42,571 bases of DNA from Bacillus sp. AFS073361 (GCF_002567005.1 NZ_NUZU01000219.1:1-42571), one strand, 5' to 3'. Counted from the stretch's first letter, positions 31,650-41,324 are shown. Notes: generated by a model not told the origin, from the sequence alone. Program-made: numbers and translations.

Positions 31650-32723
31650 TTAGAAAGTAAACTTAATCTGTTGCTTCTCAGCATGCCTTTCTTTAGCAAG
31701 TTGAACTAGCCGCTCGATCAATTGCGGGTATTCTAACCCCGTGTGCTTCCATAAGAGCGGGAACATACTAAACGGCGTGAAGCCAGGCATTGTGTTTACT
31801 TCATTAATCAATGCTTTCCCATCTTTAGTCAAAAAGAAATCCGCACGAACTAAACCAGAACAATCTAAAGATTTAAAGGCCTTAATCGCCATTTCTTTTA
31901 GCTGCGCGTATTCCTCGTCAGTAATGTCAGCTGGAATGATTAGTGCTGTATCTCCGCTTTCATATTTTGCTTTGTAATCGTAGAAGTCCTTCTTCGGAAC
32001 AATTTCACCGGCTACTGAACATTCAGGTTCATCATTTCCAAGCACCGCCACCTCAATTTCACGGGCAACAACGCCTTCTTCAATAATGACTTTGCGGTCA
32101 AATTGAAAGGCTTCAGCAAAGGCTGCTTCTAATTCAGCGCGATTGGTACATTTGCTGATACCGACACTTGAACCTAGGTTCGCCGGCTTCACAAAGCAAG
32201 GGTAGCCAAGTTCTGTTTCGACCTTGCTATAAGCCTCAGCTTTAGCTTTCTCCCACTCACTCTTAATAAAAGCTACATAGTTCACTTGGGCAAGCCCTGC
32301 TTGCGCAAACACATTTTTCATCATGACTTTATCCATACCCGCAGCCGAAGCAAGCACTCCATTGCCAACGTATGGAAGGTTAAGCAATTCTAATAAGCCT
32401 TGGACGGTTCCATCTTCCCCATTCGGACCATGTAACAACGGGAATATCACATCTAATGTTTCCTGCTTTTCCGCTTGGAAAAGTGTTGGGGCTAATGATA
32501 AAGGTGATAACTGATTCCCCTCTGAAAATTCTAGCGCCTTTACATTTTCTACCGGCTCACTTAATTGCGGTCCTTTAATCCAATTTCCTTGGGTATTTAT
32601 GTAAATAGGATGAATATCAAATTTCTCATGATCTAACGCCCGAATGACAGCCAATGCCGTTTGCAGGGAAACTTGATGTTCAGCTGATTTTCCTCCATAT
32701 AATAAACCTAATTTTGTTTTCAT
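31650..32723 (-). CDS. ddl: D-alanine-D-alanine ligase
   Basis: 357 aa from ATG 32723 (MKTKLGLLYGGKSAEHQVS), with GGAGG upstream. ATP-grasp ligase: LLYGGKSAEHQVSLQTA for the N-terminal binding region, PCFVKPANLGSSVGISKC for the ATP-grasp loop, and GLVRADFFLTKDGKALINEVNTMPGFTPFSMFP for Mg and substrate binding. It makes the D-Ala-D-Ala dipeptide used by MurF next door; D-Ala comes from Alr 8 kb away. Confidence 0.96.
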   Translation of the reverse strand: MKTKLGLLYGGKSAEHQVSLQTALAVIRALDHEKFDIHPIYINTQGNWIKGPQLSEPVENVKALEFSEGNQLSPLSLAPTLFQAEKQETLDVIFPLLHGPNGEDGTVQGLLELLNLPYVGNGVLASAAGMDKVMMKNVFAQAGLAQVNYVAFIKSEWEKAKAEAYSKVETELGYPCFVKPANLGSSVGISKCTNRAELEAAFAEAFQFDRKVIIEEGVVAREIEVAVLGNDEPECSVAGEIVPKKDFYDYKAKYESGDTALIIPADITDEEYAQLKEMAIKAFKSLDCSGLVRADFFLTKDGKALINEVNTMPGFTPFSMFPLLWKHTGLEYPQLIERLVQLAKERHAEKQQIKFTF

Positions 32724-32939
32724 ACGAAACCTCCATTTTCTCATTCACGGTTATATTTTAACACTTATTTTAAAAAGAAAGGAAATGTAGTCATTCGAGT
32801 TTTTAAGTTTTTTCCTACCAAAATATTTTATGATTGCTACAGCTTGCTTAAAAACTCGTGCTGGCAAATTTGGCAATTTTCTATACTTATTTTATTTATC
32901 CTGTATAATTGTGTTGAAACTTTTTTTGGAGGCGAGCTG

Positions 32940-33602
32940 ATGACGGGAACACTTTTATCGATATTATTATTAGGCTTTTTGCTAGGAATTAAGCATGCGA
33001 TCGAGCCTGACCATGTTATTGCAGTATCCACGATCGTGAGCGAATCAAAAAATATAAAGCGCTCCGTCTTTGCAGGTGTCTATTGGGGGATTGGGCACAC
33101 TGCTACACTCTTCCTATTCGGAATGATATTGATTGTCGCCAAAAATACAATCACAGATACCGTCGCCTTGAGCCTTGAATTTATCGTAGGGATCATGCTC
33201 GTTAGTCTCGGCCTAAATAGTCTTTTATCTTTTATGAAACATCGTCATCCACATCCCCATCATACCCCAGACAAAGAAACAAAGGGGAGTACCCATCTTA
33301 AATCCTTTTTCATCGGTCTCATTCATGGGCTTGCAGGCAGTGCAGCTATGGTTTTATTAACAATGAGTACCGTTTCGACTGCATGGCAAGGTGCATTATA
33401 CATACTTATCTTTGGCTGTGGCACGATTGTTGGAATGCTTACCTTTTCAACGGTAATCGGAATCCCATTTGTGTTAACATCAGGGAAGCAAGTGAATAGA
33501 TATTTGAACAGCCTCGCAGGCATTGTCAGCATATTATTCGGAATTTATTATATGTATAACTTAGGTGTGAACGAAGGATTATTTAGCATGTGGTTCTCAT
33601 AA
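32940..33602 (+). CDS. NiCoT/UreH-like membrane protein, putative divalent metal transporter
   Basis: 220 aa from ATG 32940, chosen over a start at 32844 because GGAGG is 7 bases upstream and the upstream frame lacks one. Six or so membrane segments. HAIEPDH near the N-terminus matches the HX4DH signature of the nickel/cobalt transporter (NiCoT) superfamily, and the His-rich loop (MKHRHPHPHHTPDKE) is typical for metal carriers. UreH/SULF-like members also belong here. No urease or cobalamin genes are nearby, so the metal is unknown. A terminator follows. Confidence 0.7.
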   Translation: MTGTLLSILLLGFLLGIKHAIEPDHVIAVSTIVSESKNIKRSVFAGVYWGIGHTATLFLFGMILIVAKNTITDTVALSLEFIVGIMLVSLGLNSLLSFMKHRHPHPHHTPDKETKGSTHLKSFFIGLIHGLAGSAAMVLLTMSTVSTAWQGALYILIFGCGTIVGMLTFSTVIGIPFVLTSGKQVNRYLNSLAGIVSILFGIYYMYNLGVNEGLFSMWFS

Positions 33603-33607
33603 CAAAC

Positions 33608-33640
33608 AGTCCCACCCAAATGGAGTGGGACTTATTTTTA
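33608..33640. terminator. bidirectional terminator between convergent genes
   Basis: AGTCCCAC-ccaaatgga-GTGGGACT (33608-33632), followed by TATTTTT on the plus strand. It also lies just beyond the stop of the minus-strand gene at 33653. Confidence 0.75.
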
Positions 33641-33652
33641 AAGCCTAAAGAT

Positions 33653-34429
33653 TTAGACAACGTTTAATTTCCATTCTTTTGTTTTTTTATCAAAAATGAT
33701 TTTTGCATGACACGGTTTCGATGAGACTTGCTCATATTCCTCCAACATATCATCCATATTGGCGAAATCGCCAATCACCCAAATAGGAATTTCAATACGC
33801 GTCCGTTGATGGTCGGAATCTCGTAAGGAAATACAAATCCCTTCCTTAATGAACGGCGTTAGGGACAAAAGGATTTCTTTATTTACTTGTGGATAGGTCT
33901 TTTTCTTTCGAAAGCCAAGAATGGACTTTTCAACTTTAAGATCCCCTAGTTTCCCTGCAATCACTTCACTTAAAACATGGAAGAAATCCTTGAAGCTCCG
34001 GTAATAGGTTTTGTTAAACCAGCCATCATCTTGAGCCAAATAAACAAAACGGTTACCTAGTTTATTATAAAAAGGCAATTTCAAATGGTGCTTTAGATGA
34101 CCTAAGTATAATAGTTCAGCGATTTCCTGACCTGTCAGTTCATTCAACACATCTTCCTCAATAAAGTCAATCCAACAGAAATTTCCGTAACTATAGACAT
34201 CTTCCCCTGCCAATTTATTAATTCTATCATCTGGACAATATTCAAGTTGGGTATGCATATTAAAATCAGCATCATCAAAGCGGTGCGCAAGTAATAGCAA
34301 GGGATTTAATGAACCTGAAAAAGCAGCAGCGAATTCAGCAAATTCGATGCCGGAAGACATTACATACTGGTCTGTTTGGTTTAAATGGACATAGATGAGA
34401 TCCTGTATGTCTTGATGATGCTTTTTCAA
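33653..34429 (-). CDS. conserved hypothetical protein
   Basis: 258 aa, soluble, acidic N-terminal half. I do not recognise a catalytic motif. It starts MKKHHQDIQDLIYVHLNQTD and contains ELTGQEIAELLYLGHLKHHL, then FFHVLSEVIAGKLGDL and a C-terminal IIFDKKTKEWKLNVV. Names given to homologs in databases (from memory, sometimes 'oxalate:formate antiporter') do not fit a protein with no membrane helices. It is divergent from mgtE. Confidence 0.7.
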   Translation of the reverse strand: MKKHHQDIQDLIYVHLNQTDQYVMSSGIEFAEFAAAFSGSLNPLLLLAHRFDDADFNMHTQLEYCPDDRINKLAGEDVYSYGNFCWIDFIEEDVLNELTGQEIAELLYLGHLKHHLKLPFYNKLGNRFVYLAQDDGWFNKTYYRSFKDFFHVLSEVIAGKLGDLKVEKSILGFRKKKTYPQVNKEILLSLTPFIKEGICISLRDSDHQRTRIEIPIWVIGDFANMDDMLEEYEQVSSKPCHAKIIFDKKTKEWKLNVV

Positions 34430-34657
34430 TGCAAAACTCCTCCGTTCAACACATGAAATGATTTAGTCAATACTTCCTTATTTTATCAAATAATAGTCCA
34501 AATAGCTTATTTCAATTCTTTTACAAATAATAAGATTGATTAACACATACTAGATTTATGATTATTGGATTATTATTTGTTAACTTTCCTTTTTCATCTA
34601 TATTTCTTTTGTAAATTAGAATTTATTCATTAGCAAGATAAGGAGCTGGTTTCATCC

Positions 34658-36016
34658 ATGATTAAGGATATGACTCAAGATGAATTAAGTCTTTATATCA
34701 TAAAAACATTAAAGGAAAACAGAAAAACGGAATTTGAAAATATACTTGATGAACTCCAGCCCTATGATATCGCTAAGATTTATGAGGATTTACCTGAAAA
34801 ACATAAAGGGAGATTTCTCCTATTTTTAAAATTTGATGTTCTTGCTGATTTAATGGAAGAACTTGAAAAGGAAGATCAGCTTGGCTTATTAAATCTTTTA
34901 GGAATTGAAAAGTCTAGTAAGGTCCTTGATTTAATGGACAATGATGACCTGGCGTCATTACTGAATGAATTATCGCCTGAGAAAAAAGATTCCCTTCTTT
35001 CAGGAATGAAGGCCGAGGAGTCTAATGCTGTTCAAGATATTATGAAATATCCACCAGAGACGGCCGGCAGAATCATGACGAATCGGTTTGTTTGGATTCG
35101 CAGCTCTTATACGGTTAGGGAAGCGGTTGACAAGTTTAAGGTGTTCGCTGAATTTGCCGAATCCATTAACTATCTATACGTTATTGATGAAGACCGGAAA
35201 TTGGTTGGCGTCGTTTCTTATCGTGATCTACTCTTAGCAGAGCTAGATGAAAAAATAAGGACCATTATGTATGAACGGATCATTTCTGTTACAGTCGTGA
35301 CAGACCAAGAGGTTGTAGCGCAAATCGTGGAGCGCTATGATTTCCTAGCCATCCCCGTCGTCGATGAGAATAATGTCCTCGTCGGGATTGTCACTGTGGA
35401 TGACATTATTGACATCGTAATAAAGGAAGCCAATGAAGATATTGAAAAATTATCGGCATCTGGAAAATCCATTGACTTTGAAACAAAGACTTTAGTTGCA
35501 GCCGCAAGAAGGCTTCCATGGCTCATCTTGCTTTTATTTATCGGTGTGGTTTCAGGAAGAATTATCAGCAGTTTTGAAGATACGCTAAAGCAAGTAGTCG
35601 CGCTGGCCTTTTTTATGCCGATGATTGCCGGCATGACTGGAAACACAGGGACACAATCGCTGGCAGTCGTCGTTAGAGGATTGATTTCGTACGATATTAA
35701 TAAAGGTGTGATTGCACGATTAATTGCAAGGGAATTGGGTGTTGGGATTACCATTGGTATGACTTGCTCTATTTTGATTGCAGTGATTGCATATATTTGG
35801 CAGGGAAGTCTCATTTTAGGGGCAGTAGTCGGCAGTTCTCTATTTTTCACGCTCATCATTGGAACACTTGCAGGGACAGTTATTCCGCTTATTCTCTTTC
35901 GTTTAAAAATTGATCCTGCTGTTGCCTCAGGACCCCTAATTACCACTTTGAATGATATATTTTCACTGCTTACCTACTTCGGGATTGCCACCATGTTTTT
36001 AAAATATCTCATGTAG
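34658..36016 (+). CDS. mgtE: MgtE-type magnesium transporter
   Basis: 452 aa. N-terminal superhelical domain (1-130, LNELSPEKKDSLL), a pair of CBS domains (140-265, TVREAVDKFKVFAEFAES and FLAIPVVDENNVLVGIVTVDD), then a plug helix and five membrane helices (290-450) including GMTGNTGTQSLAVVVRG, the pore signature. It is a Mg2+-gated Mg2+ channel. AAGGAG precedes ATG. The 220-base upstream region is AT-rich and shows no M-box Mg2+ riboswitch pattern, unlike B. subtilis mgtE. Confidence 0.94.
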   Translation: MIKDMTQDELSLYIIKTLKENRKTEFENILDELQPYDIAKIYEDLPEKHKGRFLLFLKFDVLADLMEELEKEDQLGLLNLLGIEKSSKVLDLMDNDDLASLLNELSPEKKDSLLSGMKAEESNAVQDIMKYPPETAGRIMTNRFVWIRSSYTVREAVDKFKVFAEFAESINYLYVIDEDRKLVGVVSYRDLLLAELDEKIRTIMYERIISVTVVTDQEVVAQIVERYDFLAIPVVDENNVLVGIVTVDDIIDIVIKEANEDIEKLSASGKSIDFETKTLVAAARRLPWLILLLFIGVVSGRIISSFEDTLKQVVALAFFMPMIAGMTGNTGTQSLAVVVRGLISYDINKGVIARLIARELGVGITIGMTCSILIAVIAYIWQGSLILGAVVGSSLFFTLIIGTLAGTVIPLILFRLKIDPAVASGPLITTLNDIFSLLTYFGIATMFLKYLM

Positions 36017-36048
36017 AAAAAAATCAGTGAATTGTTTTTTGATTTTTT
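36016..36048 (+). terminator. weak terminator after mgtE
   Basis: AAAAAATCA paired with TTGATTTTTT (about 36017-36046). AT-only stem with a T-tail. Confidence 0.4.
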
Positions 36049-36149
36049 AGGAATGTCCCAAAGAAAGGGACCATATTTATTTCTTAAATAGACAATCTGG
36101 TTTACACTAGGAAGGGAGATACTAACATATAGTTAAGTGAAGGTGAATT

Positions 36150-36743
36150 ATGACAGATTTTATTAGTTCGATCTTGGAGTTTTTATCACAATTGGGCTAT
36201 TTCGGCATTGCAATAGGATTAATGATAGAGATTATCCCGAGTGAAATTGTTTTAGGCTATGGCGGTTATATGATTTCGCAGGGACATCTTAATTTTATTG
36301 GATCCGTCATTGCCGGGACCATAGGCGGAACACTTGCACAGTTATTTTTATATTGGGCCGGTTATTACGGCGGCAGACCTTTTTTAGAAAAGTACGGAAA
36401 ATATGTACTTATTAAAAAGCATCATATCGATATAGCTGAACAATGGTTTGAAAAATATGGAGCCGGTGTTATTTTTTCAGCACGCTTCATTCCTGTTGTC
36501 CGGCATGCGATTTCCATCCCAGCAGGTATTGCTAAAATGTCAGCAGCCAAATTTACGCTATACACGGTAGCAGCTATTATTCCGTGGACGATTCTATTCC
36601 TCTACTTAGGTAAAGTCTTAGGCAGTAACTGGGCACATATTAAAGAGTACGCACAACCATACGTAATGCCCGCCATTTTCGGAGCAGTTGTTCTAGGAGC
36701 CATTTATTTTTTAGTCAAGAAGACAAAGAAAACCACCGACTAA
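36150..36743 (+). CDS. DedA-family membrane protein
   Basis: 197 aa, four to six membrane segments. The family motif FSARFIPVVRHAISIPAGIAKM carries both conserved Arg residues, and the N-terminal GLMIEIIPSEIVLGYGG has the conserved Glu/Pro. DedA proteins include polyprenyl-phosphate and phospholipid flippases (UptA/YngC type). GGTG lies ahead of ATG. A terminator follows the stop closely. Confidence 0.88.
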   Translation: MTDFISSILEFLSQLGYFGIAIGLMIEIIPSEIVLGYGGYMISQGHLNFIGSVIAGTIGGTLAQLFLYWAGYYGGRPFLEKYGKYVLIKKHHIDIAEQWFEKYGAGVIFSARFIPVVRHAISIPAGIAKMSAAKFTLYTVAAIIPWTILFLYLGKVLGSNWAHIKEYAQPYVMPAIFGAVVLGAIYFLVKKTKKTTD

Positions 36744-36757
36744 ATCCCGGTGGTTTT
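36731..36757 (+). terminator. terminator of the dedA-type gene
   Basis: AACCACCG-actaaat-CCCGGTGGTT (36731-36753) followed by TTGCTTT. It overlaps the last codons of the gene. Confidence 0.75.
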
Positions 36758-36831
36758 GCTTTGCTTAAAATTTTCTTTGCGCCTCAGTAAAGCGCCTGGA
36801 GCAGAAATCAAAATGCCCAAATTAAAATGTG

Positions 36832-38658
36832 TTATTTTTTGAAATGAAATGGGAGTGTTGACACAATAACCCTCTTTTTAAAAATAAGATAGGTACGAAT
36901 CAATAAACTTGATTGGTTGTGCAAAATATTGTGCCAGTTTTTCTTTGTTATAAATTGCGGAATCAATACGGTCACCCGATATTGGTTTTCACTTGCTTTA
37001 TGTTCTACCGTATCGATAAATTTCGATAGAGGAATCAGTACACTTCGGTAATGCGACTGTAGCGTAACGAGCCTTACATCCGGCTGCCATTGCTTCCATT
37101 TTTCCTCGAAACGCTTTTCGTCCTCACGATCAAAGGACACATACACCGCAAAGATTTGATCCGTTAACGATTTGGCATAATTGATTGAGTTTTCAACAAC
37201 CTTAGTAATCCCGGCGACAGGGACAATAATAACATTTCCCTCAATCGGAGGCGCAGGATCACCTGGATGGATTCTTAATTGTTCGCCAACGGCTTCATAA
37301 TGATGATTTATCCGTTTGAAGGCAAACACGATAATGGGTAAAAAGATAACCACAAACCATACTTGGCTAAATTTAGTTAAAAAGAAAATGATTAATACAG
37401 CTAAGGTAATCAAGGCACCGATTAGATTGGCAGCGAGTTTTGCCACCCATCCAGCTGGTTTTTCCCGTAACCACTTTATAATCATCCCTGATTGCGACAA
37501 GGTGAACGGGATAAATACGCCAACCGCATAAAGTGGGATTAAGTGCTCTGTTTGACCTCTAGAGAAAATAATAAGTAAAATCGAAGCTACTCCTAAGGAG
37601 ACAATCCCGTTAGAATACCCCAGTCTGTCTCCCCTAATGGTAAACATCCTTGGCATATATTTATCCTTGGCAAGCGCATAGGCTAATAACGGAAACGCGG
37701 AGTAACCAGTATTAGCGGCCAGAACTAATATAAGTGCGGTTGTACCTTGGACAAAGAAATATAGGTAATTACGGCCAAAAGTTTCTTTGGCAATTTGTGA
37801 GACGACCGTTTCGTCATGTTTTGGTGAAATTCCGTAATAATAAGCCAGGAAAGTAATACCCGTAAATAACAAAGCGAGCAATGTCCCCATTAAAATTAAT
37901 GTTTTGGCCGCATTCTTTGGTGCTGGGTCTTTAAAACTTGGAATGGCATTTGAAATGGCTTCCACCCCTGTTAATGCTGAGCATCCCGATGCAAAAGCGC
38001 GAAGCAGCAAGAACAGTGTTATTCCTTGAACAGGTGTCCCGATGGCTGCCTGTTCAACAGTTGGTGAGACATCGCCTGTCATAATTTTAAAAAGACCCAC
38101 ACCAATTAAAATAAACAGCGCTACAACAAACAAATAGACAGGATAAGCTAAGATGGATGCTGACTCCGTTATTCCACGCAGATTGAGAATGGTAATAAAG
38201 ACTACCAGAACGCAAGCGATTCCAACGGTATGCTGGTGTAAAATAGGGAAAGCGGACGTGATCGCATCCGTACCAGCAGATATACTTACCGCTACCGTTA
38301 ATATGTAATCAACTAAAAGGGATCCCCCTGCAATTAATCCCGCTTTCTCACCAATATTTTCTTTCGAAACAATATAGGCCCCGCCGCCATGGGGATAGGA
38401 ATAAATAATTTGTCGGTAGGAAAGGATTAACGCAGCTAATAGAAATAATACTCCAACAGCAATCGGTACTGAGTACCAGTAAGCAATGACACTAACCGTT
38501 GCTAACACAATCAGAATTTGTTCAGTCCCGTAGGCCACAGATGATAGGGCATCGGAGGATAGTATCGCTAAAGCCTTTAGGATATTTAATTTTTGTTCGC
38601 CTAGTTCCGTTGATTTTAACGGCCGGCCGATTAAGAATCTCTTAAAAGAAGAGAGCAC
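36832..38658 (-). CDS. kimA: KimA-like potassium importer (APC superfamily)
   Basis: 608 aa from GTG 38658 (MLSSFKRFLIGRPLKS), chosen because it matches my memory of the B. subtilis KimA N-terminus and GGTGGG precedes it; an ATG at 38676 lacks a ribosome binding site. Twelve or more membrane helices fill the first 460 residues (LSSDALSSVAYGTEQILI, GGGAYIVSKENIGEKAG), and a cytosolic domain follows (470-608, EGNVIIVPVAGITKVVENS). KimA takes up K+ with H+ and is inhibited by c-di-AMP in B. subtilis. Its usual ydaO/c-di-AMP riboswitch is not visible in the roughly 180-base gap upstream. Confidence 0.88.
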   Translation of the reverse strand: MLSSFKRFLIGRPLKSTELGEQKLNILKALAILSSDALSSVAYGTEQILIVLATVSVIAYWYSVPIAVGVLFLLAALILSYRQIIYSYPHGGGAYIVSKENIGEKAGLIAGGSLLVDYILTVAVSISAGTDAITSAFPILHQHTVGIACVLVVFITILNLRGITESASILAYPVYLFVVALFILIGVGLFKIMTGDVSPTVEQAAIGTPVQGITLFLLLRAFASGCSALTGVEAISNAIPSFKDPAPKNAAKTLILMGTLLALLFTGITFLAYYYGISPKHDETVVSQIAKETFGRNYLYFFVQGTTALILVLAANTGYSAFPLLAYALAKDKYMPRMFTIRGDRLGYSNGIVSLGVASILLIIFSRGQTEHLIPLYAVGVFIPFTLSQSGMIIKWLREKPAGWVAKLAANLIGALITLAVLIIFFLTKFSQVWFVVIFLPIIVFAFKRINHHYEAVGEQLRIHPGDPAPPIEGNVIIVPVAGITKVVENSINYAKSLTDQIFAVYVSFDREDEKRFEEKWKQWQPDVRLVTLQSHYRSVLIPLSKFIDTVEHKASENQYRVTVLIPQFITKKNWHNILHNQSSLLIRTYLIFKKRVIVSTLPFHFKK

Positions 38659-38833
38659 TGGATTCACCCACCACATTTGAAGTAAAATTACCGATTGATT
38701 TTAACACAACACCATTTTTATATGAAGTGTTTTATTTTTGACAGGTATACGAATTTCCACAAAATATCAATGTGTCACTACATAGTCTTTTCCTAATCAG
38801 TCCGATTAATGAAGAAAATTATCCTGTAAAGGT

Positions 38834-38869
38834 AAAAAAAGCATGGAGCCCTTATTAGGACCCCATGCC
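38834..38869 (-). terminator. terminator of the dinB-type gene
   Basis: GCATGG.CC-loop-GG.CCATGC (38841-38868), followed on the minus strand by a run of T (38834-38840). Confidence 0.8.
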
Positions 38870-38891
38870 TTCACACTAATATTTATTCAAA

Positions 38892-39356
38892 CTAATTTAC
38901 GTTCGCTTTAATAATTCGCTTCATTGCCTGCATTTGTCCTAAATGAATCCCCTCATGGAAAAGTGCAAAATTGGCTAATTCACCAAAGGTTTCTTGACCA
39001 AGGAATGGGGTTTTTAGTCTTTGGTTAAAGCTCTCCACTGGAATTTCTTTGATTCGTGCTAATTGGTCTTGCAACTGAATGATTAATTCCTGAACGGAGG
39101 GAACATCCCCTTCCCAGGCAGCCGGACTCGTTCCTGTGGCAAATAACTGCATATAGTTGGCTGGCAGCTGAGTTGTTTTTTTCGGAAAGCCAAACATAAA
39201 TTGCTCAGCAACTGTGAGAACATGACCCACATGCCAATGGATCGTATTATTAAATCCATTGGGCTGAATACCGGCGGTCCCTTCTTCTAGATCCCCCACA
39301 AAGTTAACAAATCTTCCTCTTATAAGCTCAAAATGCTTAAATAATAATTTACTCAT
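38892..39356 (-). CDS. DinB/YfiT-family putative metal-dependent hydrolase
   Basis: 154 aa four-helix-bundle protein. The three metal ligand positions are visible as His in NTIHWHVGHVL and in LFHEGIHLGQMQ. Family members are thiol-transferases or metal-dependent hydrolases, including bacillithiol-related enzymes; this member is not assigned. AAAGGGAGG precedes ATG. It lies 48 bases after argS with no terminator between, so it should share the argS T-box transcript. That is an unusual partner for a tRNA synthetase. Confidence 0.85.
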   Translation of the reverse strand: MSKLLFKHFELIRGRFVNFVGDLEEGTAGIQPNGFNNTIHWHVGHVLTVAEQFMFGFPKKTTQLPANYMQLFATGTSPAAWEGDVPSVQELIIQLQDQLARIKEIPVESFNQRLKTPFLGQETFGELANFALFHEGIHLGQMQAMKRIIKANVN

Positions 39357-39404
39357 CTTTTTGCCTCCCTTTCAATTGCTTAGCCGAAGCTCAAATTGAT
39401 TATC

Positions 39405-41099
39405 CTACATTTCATCAGGGGCTTCCAATCCTAACAATCGTAACCCCTCTTTTAAAACTTCCGTTACCGCAAAGACTAGCGCTAACCGGCCCTGCTGCTC
39501 TGCGCTGTCCTCGAGGATTTTTACTTCCGCATAATATTTATTGAACGCTTGTGCCAGGTCAATAATGTATTTTGCCACTTGGGACGGATCGAAGTTGGTA
39601 CAGGCTCTTTGAACCGCAGGAGCGAATTCCATTAAGAGGCTGGTTACCTTCCATTCCTTCTCCCATGAGTTGGTGTAAGTTGCAGCCTTATACTCAGTCT
39701 TCCCAGTGGCTTTTCGTAAAATGGAACATGCCCGTGCATAAGTATATTGGACATAAGGACCTGTTTCACCTTCAAAGCGAAGCATCTCTTCTAACGAAAA
39801 TTCAATATCGTTCATTCGGTTATTCTTTAAGTCATGGAAAATAACCGCGCCAACTCCCACTTGTTTAGCTACCTTATCTTTGTTAGCAAGATTAGGATTT
39901 TTCTCTTCAATATTATGTCGAGCCATTGCAATCGATTCATTTAAAACTTCTTCTAATAAAACAACCTTCCCTTTTCTCGTCGACATTTTCTTTCCGTCTT
40001 TTAGCATCATACCAAAGGGAATATGGTGCATTTGTTTCGACCAATCATAACCCATCTTAGATAACACTGCGATTAACTGTTTAAAATGAAGACTTTGTTC
40101 ATGGCCTACGACATATAAGGATTGAACAAATTGATACTCCTCCTGTCGATAAAGAGCGGCAGCTAAATCACGGGTCGCATACAAGGTGGCCCCATCCGAC
40201 TTTTTAATAAGGCATGGCGGAAGTTGTTCTTCATTTAGTTCGACCACTTGTGCCTGCTCGGACTCAACGAGTAAATGCTTTTCCTCTAGAAGTTGAACGA
40301 CGCGATCCATTTTGTCGTTATAAAAGGCCTCACCTGCATATGAATCAAATTCAACATTCATTAGCTCATATATTCTGGAAAACTCTTTTAATGACTCATC
40401 GCGGAACCATTTCCAAAGCTCTAATGCTTGCGCGTCACCGTCTTCCAGTTTCTTAAACCAACTCCGTCCTTGATCTTCAAGAGAAGGGTTGCTCTCGGCT
40501 TCTTCATGAAATTTAATATAAAGGGACAATAATTCCTTAATCGGATTGGCTTTAACCTTGTCGGCATCTCCCCATAATTGATAGGCCGTGATTAACTTCC
40601 CGAACTGCGTCCCCCAGTCACCCAGATGATTAATTTTAAGGGGTTTATAACCGCATTTCTCTACAATTAGTGCGAGTGAATTGCCGATTACAGTTGAACG
40701 CAAGTGCCCCATTGAGAAGGGTTTTGCAATATTAGGAGAGGACATGTCAATCGTGACAGCCCCGCCGTTCCCAAACGTCAGCTCACCATACTTCCCCTTT
40801 TGTGCGAGGATATCTCTTACAACTTTTTCGGATGCCGTCTTTTTGTTTAAAAAGAAATTAAGATATGCCCCAACCACAGTCACTTTTTCAAAAATGGGGG
40901 ATTGAATTTTTTTACATAATTCTTCGGCAATCAGATTGGGGGATTTTCTTTTTAGCTTCGCTAACGTAAAGCAAGGAAAAGCTAAATCCCCGTGCTCCTG
41001 GTTTTTGGGCTTTTCAAGCATAAGTTCCAAGTCTTTCAGTGTCATCTCTTGGCCAAGCAAATCATGTAAGATCGATGCCAGCTCTTGTTTAAAATTCAT
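39405..41099 (-). CDS. argS: arginyl-tRNA synthetase
   Basis: 564 aa from ATG 41099 (AGGAGG upstream; a TTG-started form at 41108 overlaps it). Class I synthetase: the HIGH region is NIAKPFSMGHLRSTVIGNS, the KMSKS equivalent is KKMSTRKGKVVLLEE, and the C-terminal anticodon-binding domain includes YVQYTYARACSILRKA. It charges tRNA-Arg. A T-box leader with a CGC specifier lies upstream, but a 186-base insertion separates it from the start codon. The N-terminal extension has the Arg-tRNA synthetase-specific add-on domain (about 1-110). Confidence 0.95.
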   Translation of the reverse strand: MNFKQELASILHDLLGQEMTLKDLELMLEKPKNQEHGDLAFPCFTLAKLKRKSPNLIAEELCKKIQSPIFEKVTVVGAYLNFFLNKKTASEKVVRDILAQKGKYGELTFGNGGAVTIDMSSPNIAKPFSMGHLRSTVIGNSLALIVEKCGYKPLKINHLGDWGTQFGKLITAYQLWGDADKVKANPIKELLSLYIKFHEEAESNPSLEDQGRSWFKKLEDGDAQALELWKWFRDESLKEFSRIYELMNVEFDSYAGEAFYNDKMDRVVQLLEEKHLLVESEQAQVVELNEEQLPPCLIKKSDGATLYATRDLAAALYRQEEYQFVQSLYVVGHEQSLHFKQLIAVLSKMGYDWSKQMHHIPFGMMLKDGKKMSTRKGKVVLLEEVLNESIAMARHNIEEKNPNLANKDKVAKQVGVGAVIFHDLKNNRMNDIEFSLEEMLRFEGETGPYVQYTYARACSILRKATGKTEYKAATYTNSWEKEWKVTSLLMEFAPAVQRACTNFDPSQVAKYIIDLAQAFNKYYAEVKILEDSAEQQGRLALVFAVTEVLKEGLRLLGLEAPDEM

Positions 41100-41126
41100 T
41101 CGATTCAACCTCCTATTTTTTTATAA

Positions 41127-41312
41127 AGGGCTGTGTTAAACTAGTCTGTTGATTTCCGTTCCAGGCACTTCGCTTTCCGCGGGCGTGACGGGGAGCCTCC
41201 TCGTCGCTTTGCTCCTGCGGGGTCTCCCCTGCCCCGTACTCCCGCAGGAGTCTTCGTGCCTTCCACTCTAACCAACAGGTTGCCATAATCAACATTAATC
41301 TTTAACACAGCC
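41127..41312. mobile_element. MITE-like insertion in the argS leader
   Basis: 186 bases with inverted ends GGCTGTGTTAAA (left end AGGGCTGTGTTAAA; right end TTTAACACAGCC), flanked by a 6-base TTATAA on both sides (41121-41126 and 41313-41318), consistent with a target-site duplication. The interior is GC-rich with long complementary patches (CTCCTGCGGG and CCCGCAGGAG at about 41211-41250) and has no ORF worth naming. The interior resembles a repeat common in Bacillus genomes. Confidence 0.75.
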
Positions 41313-41324
41313 TTATAAAAATGC

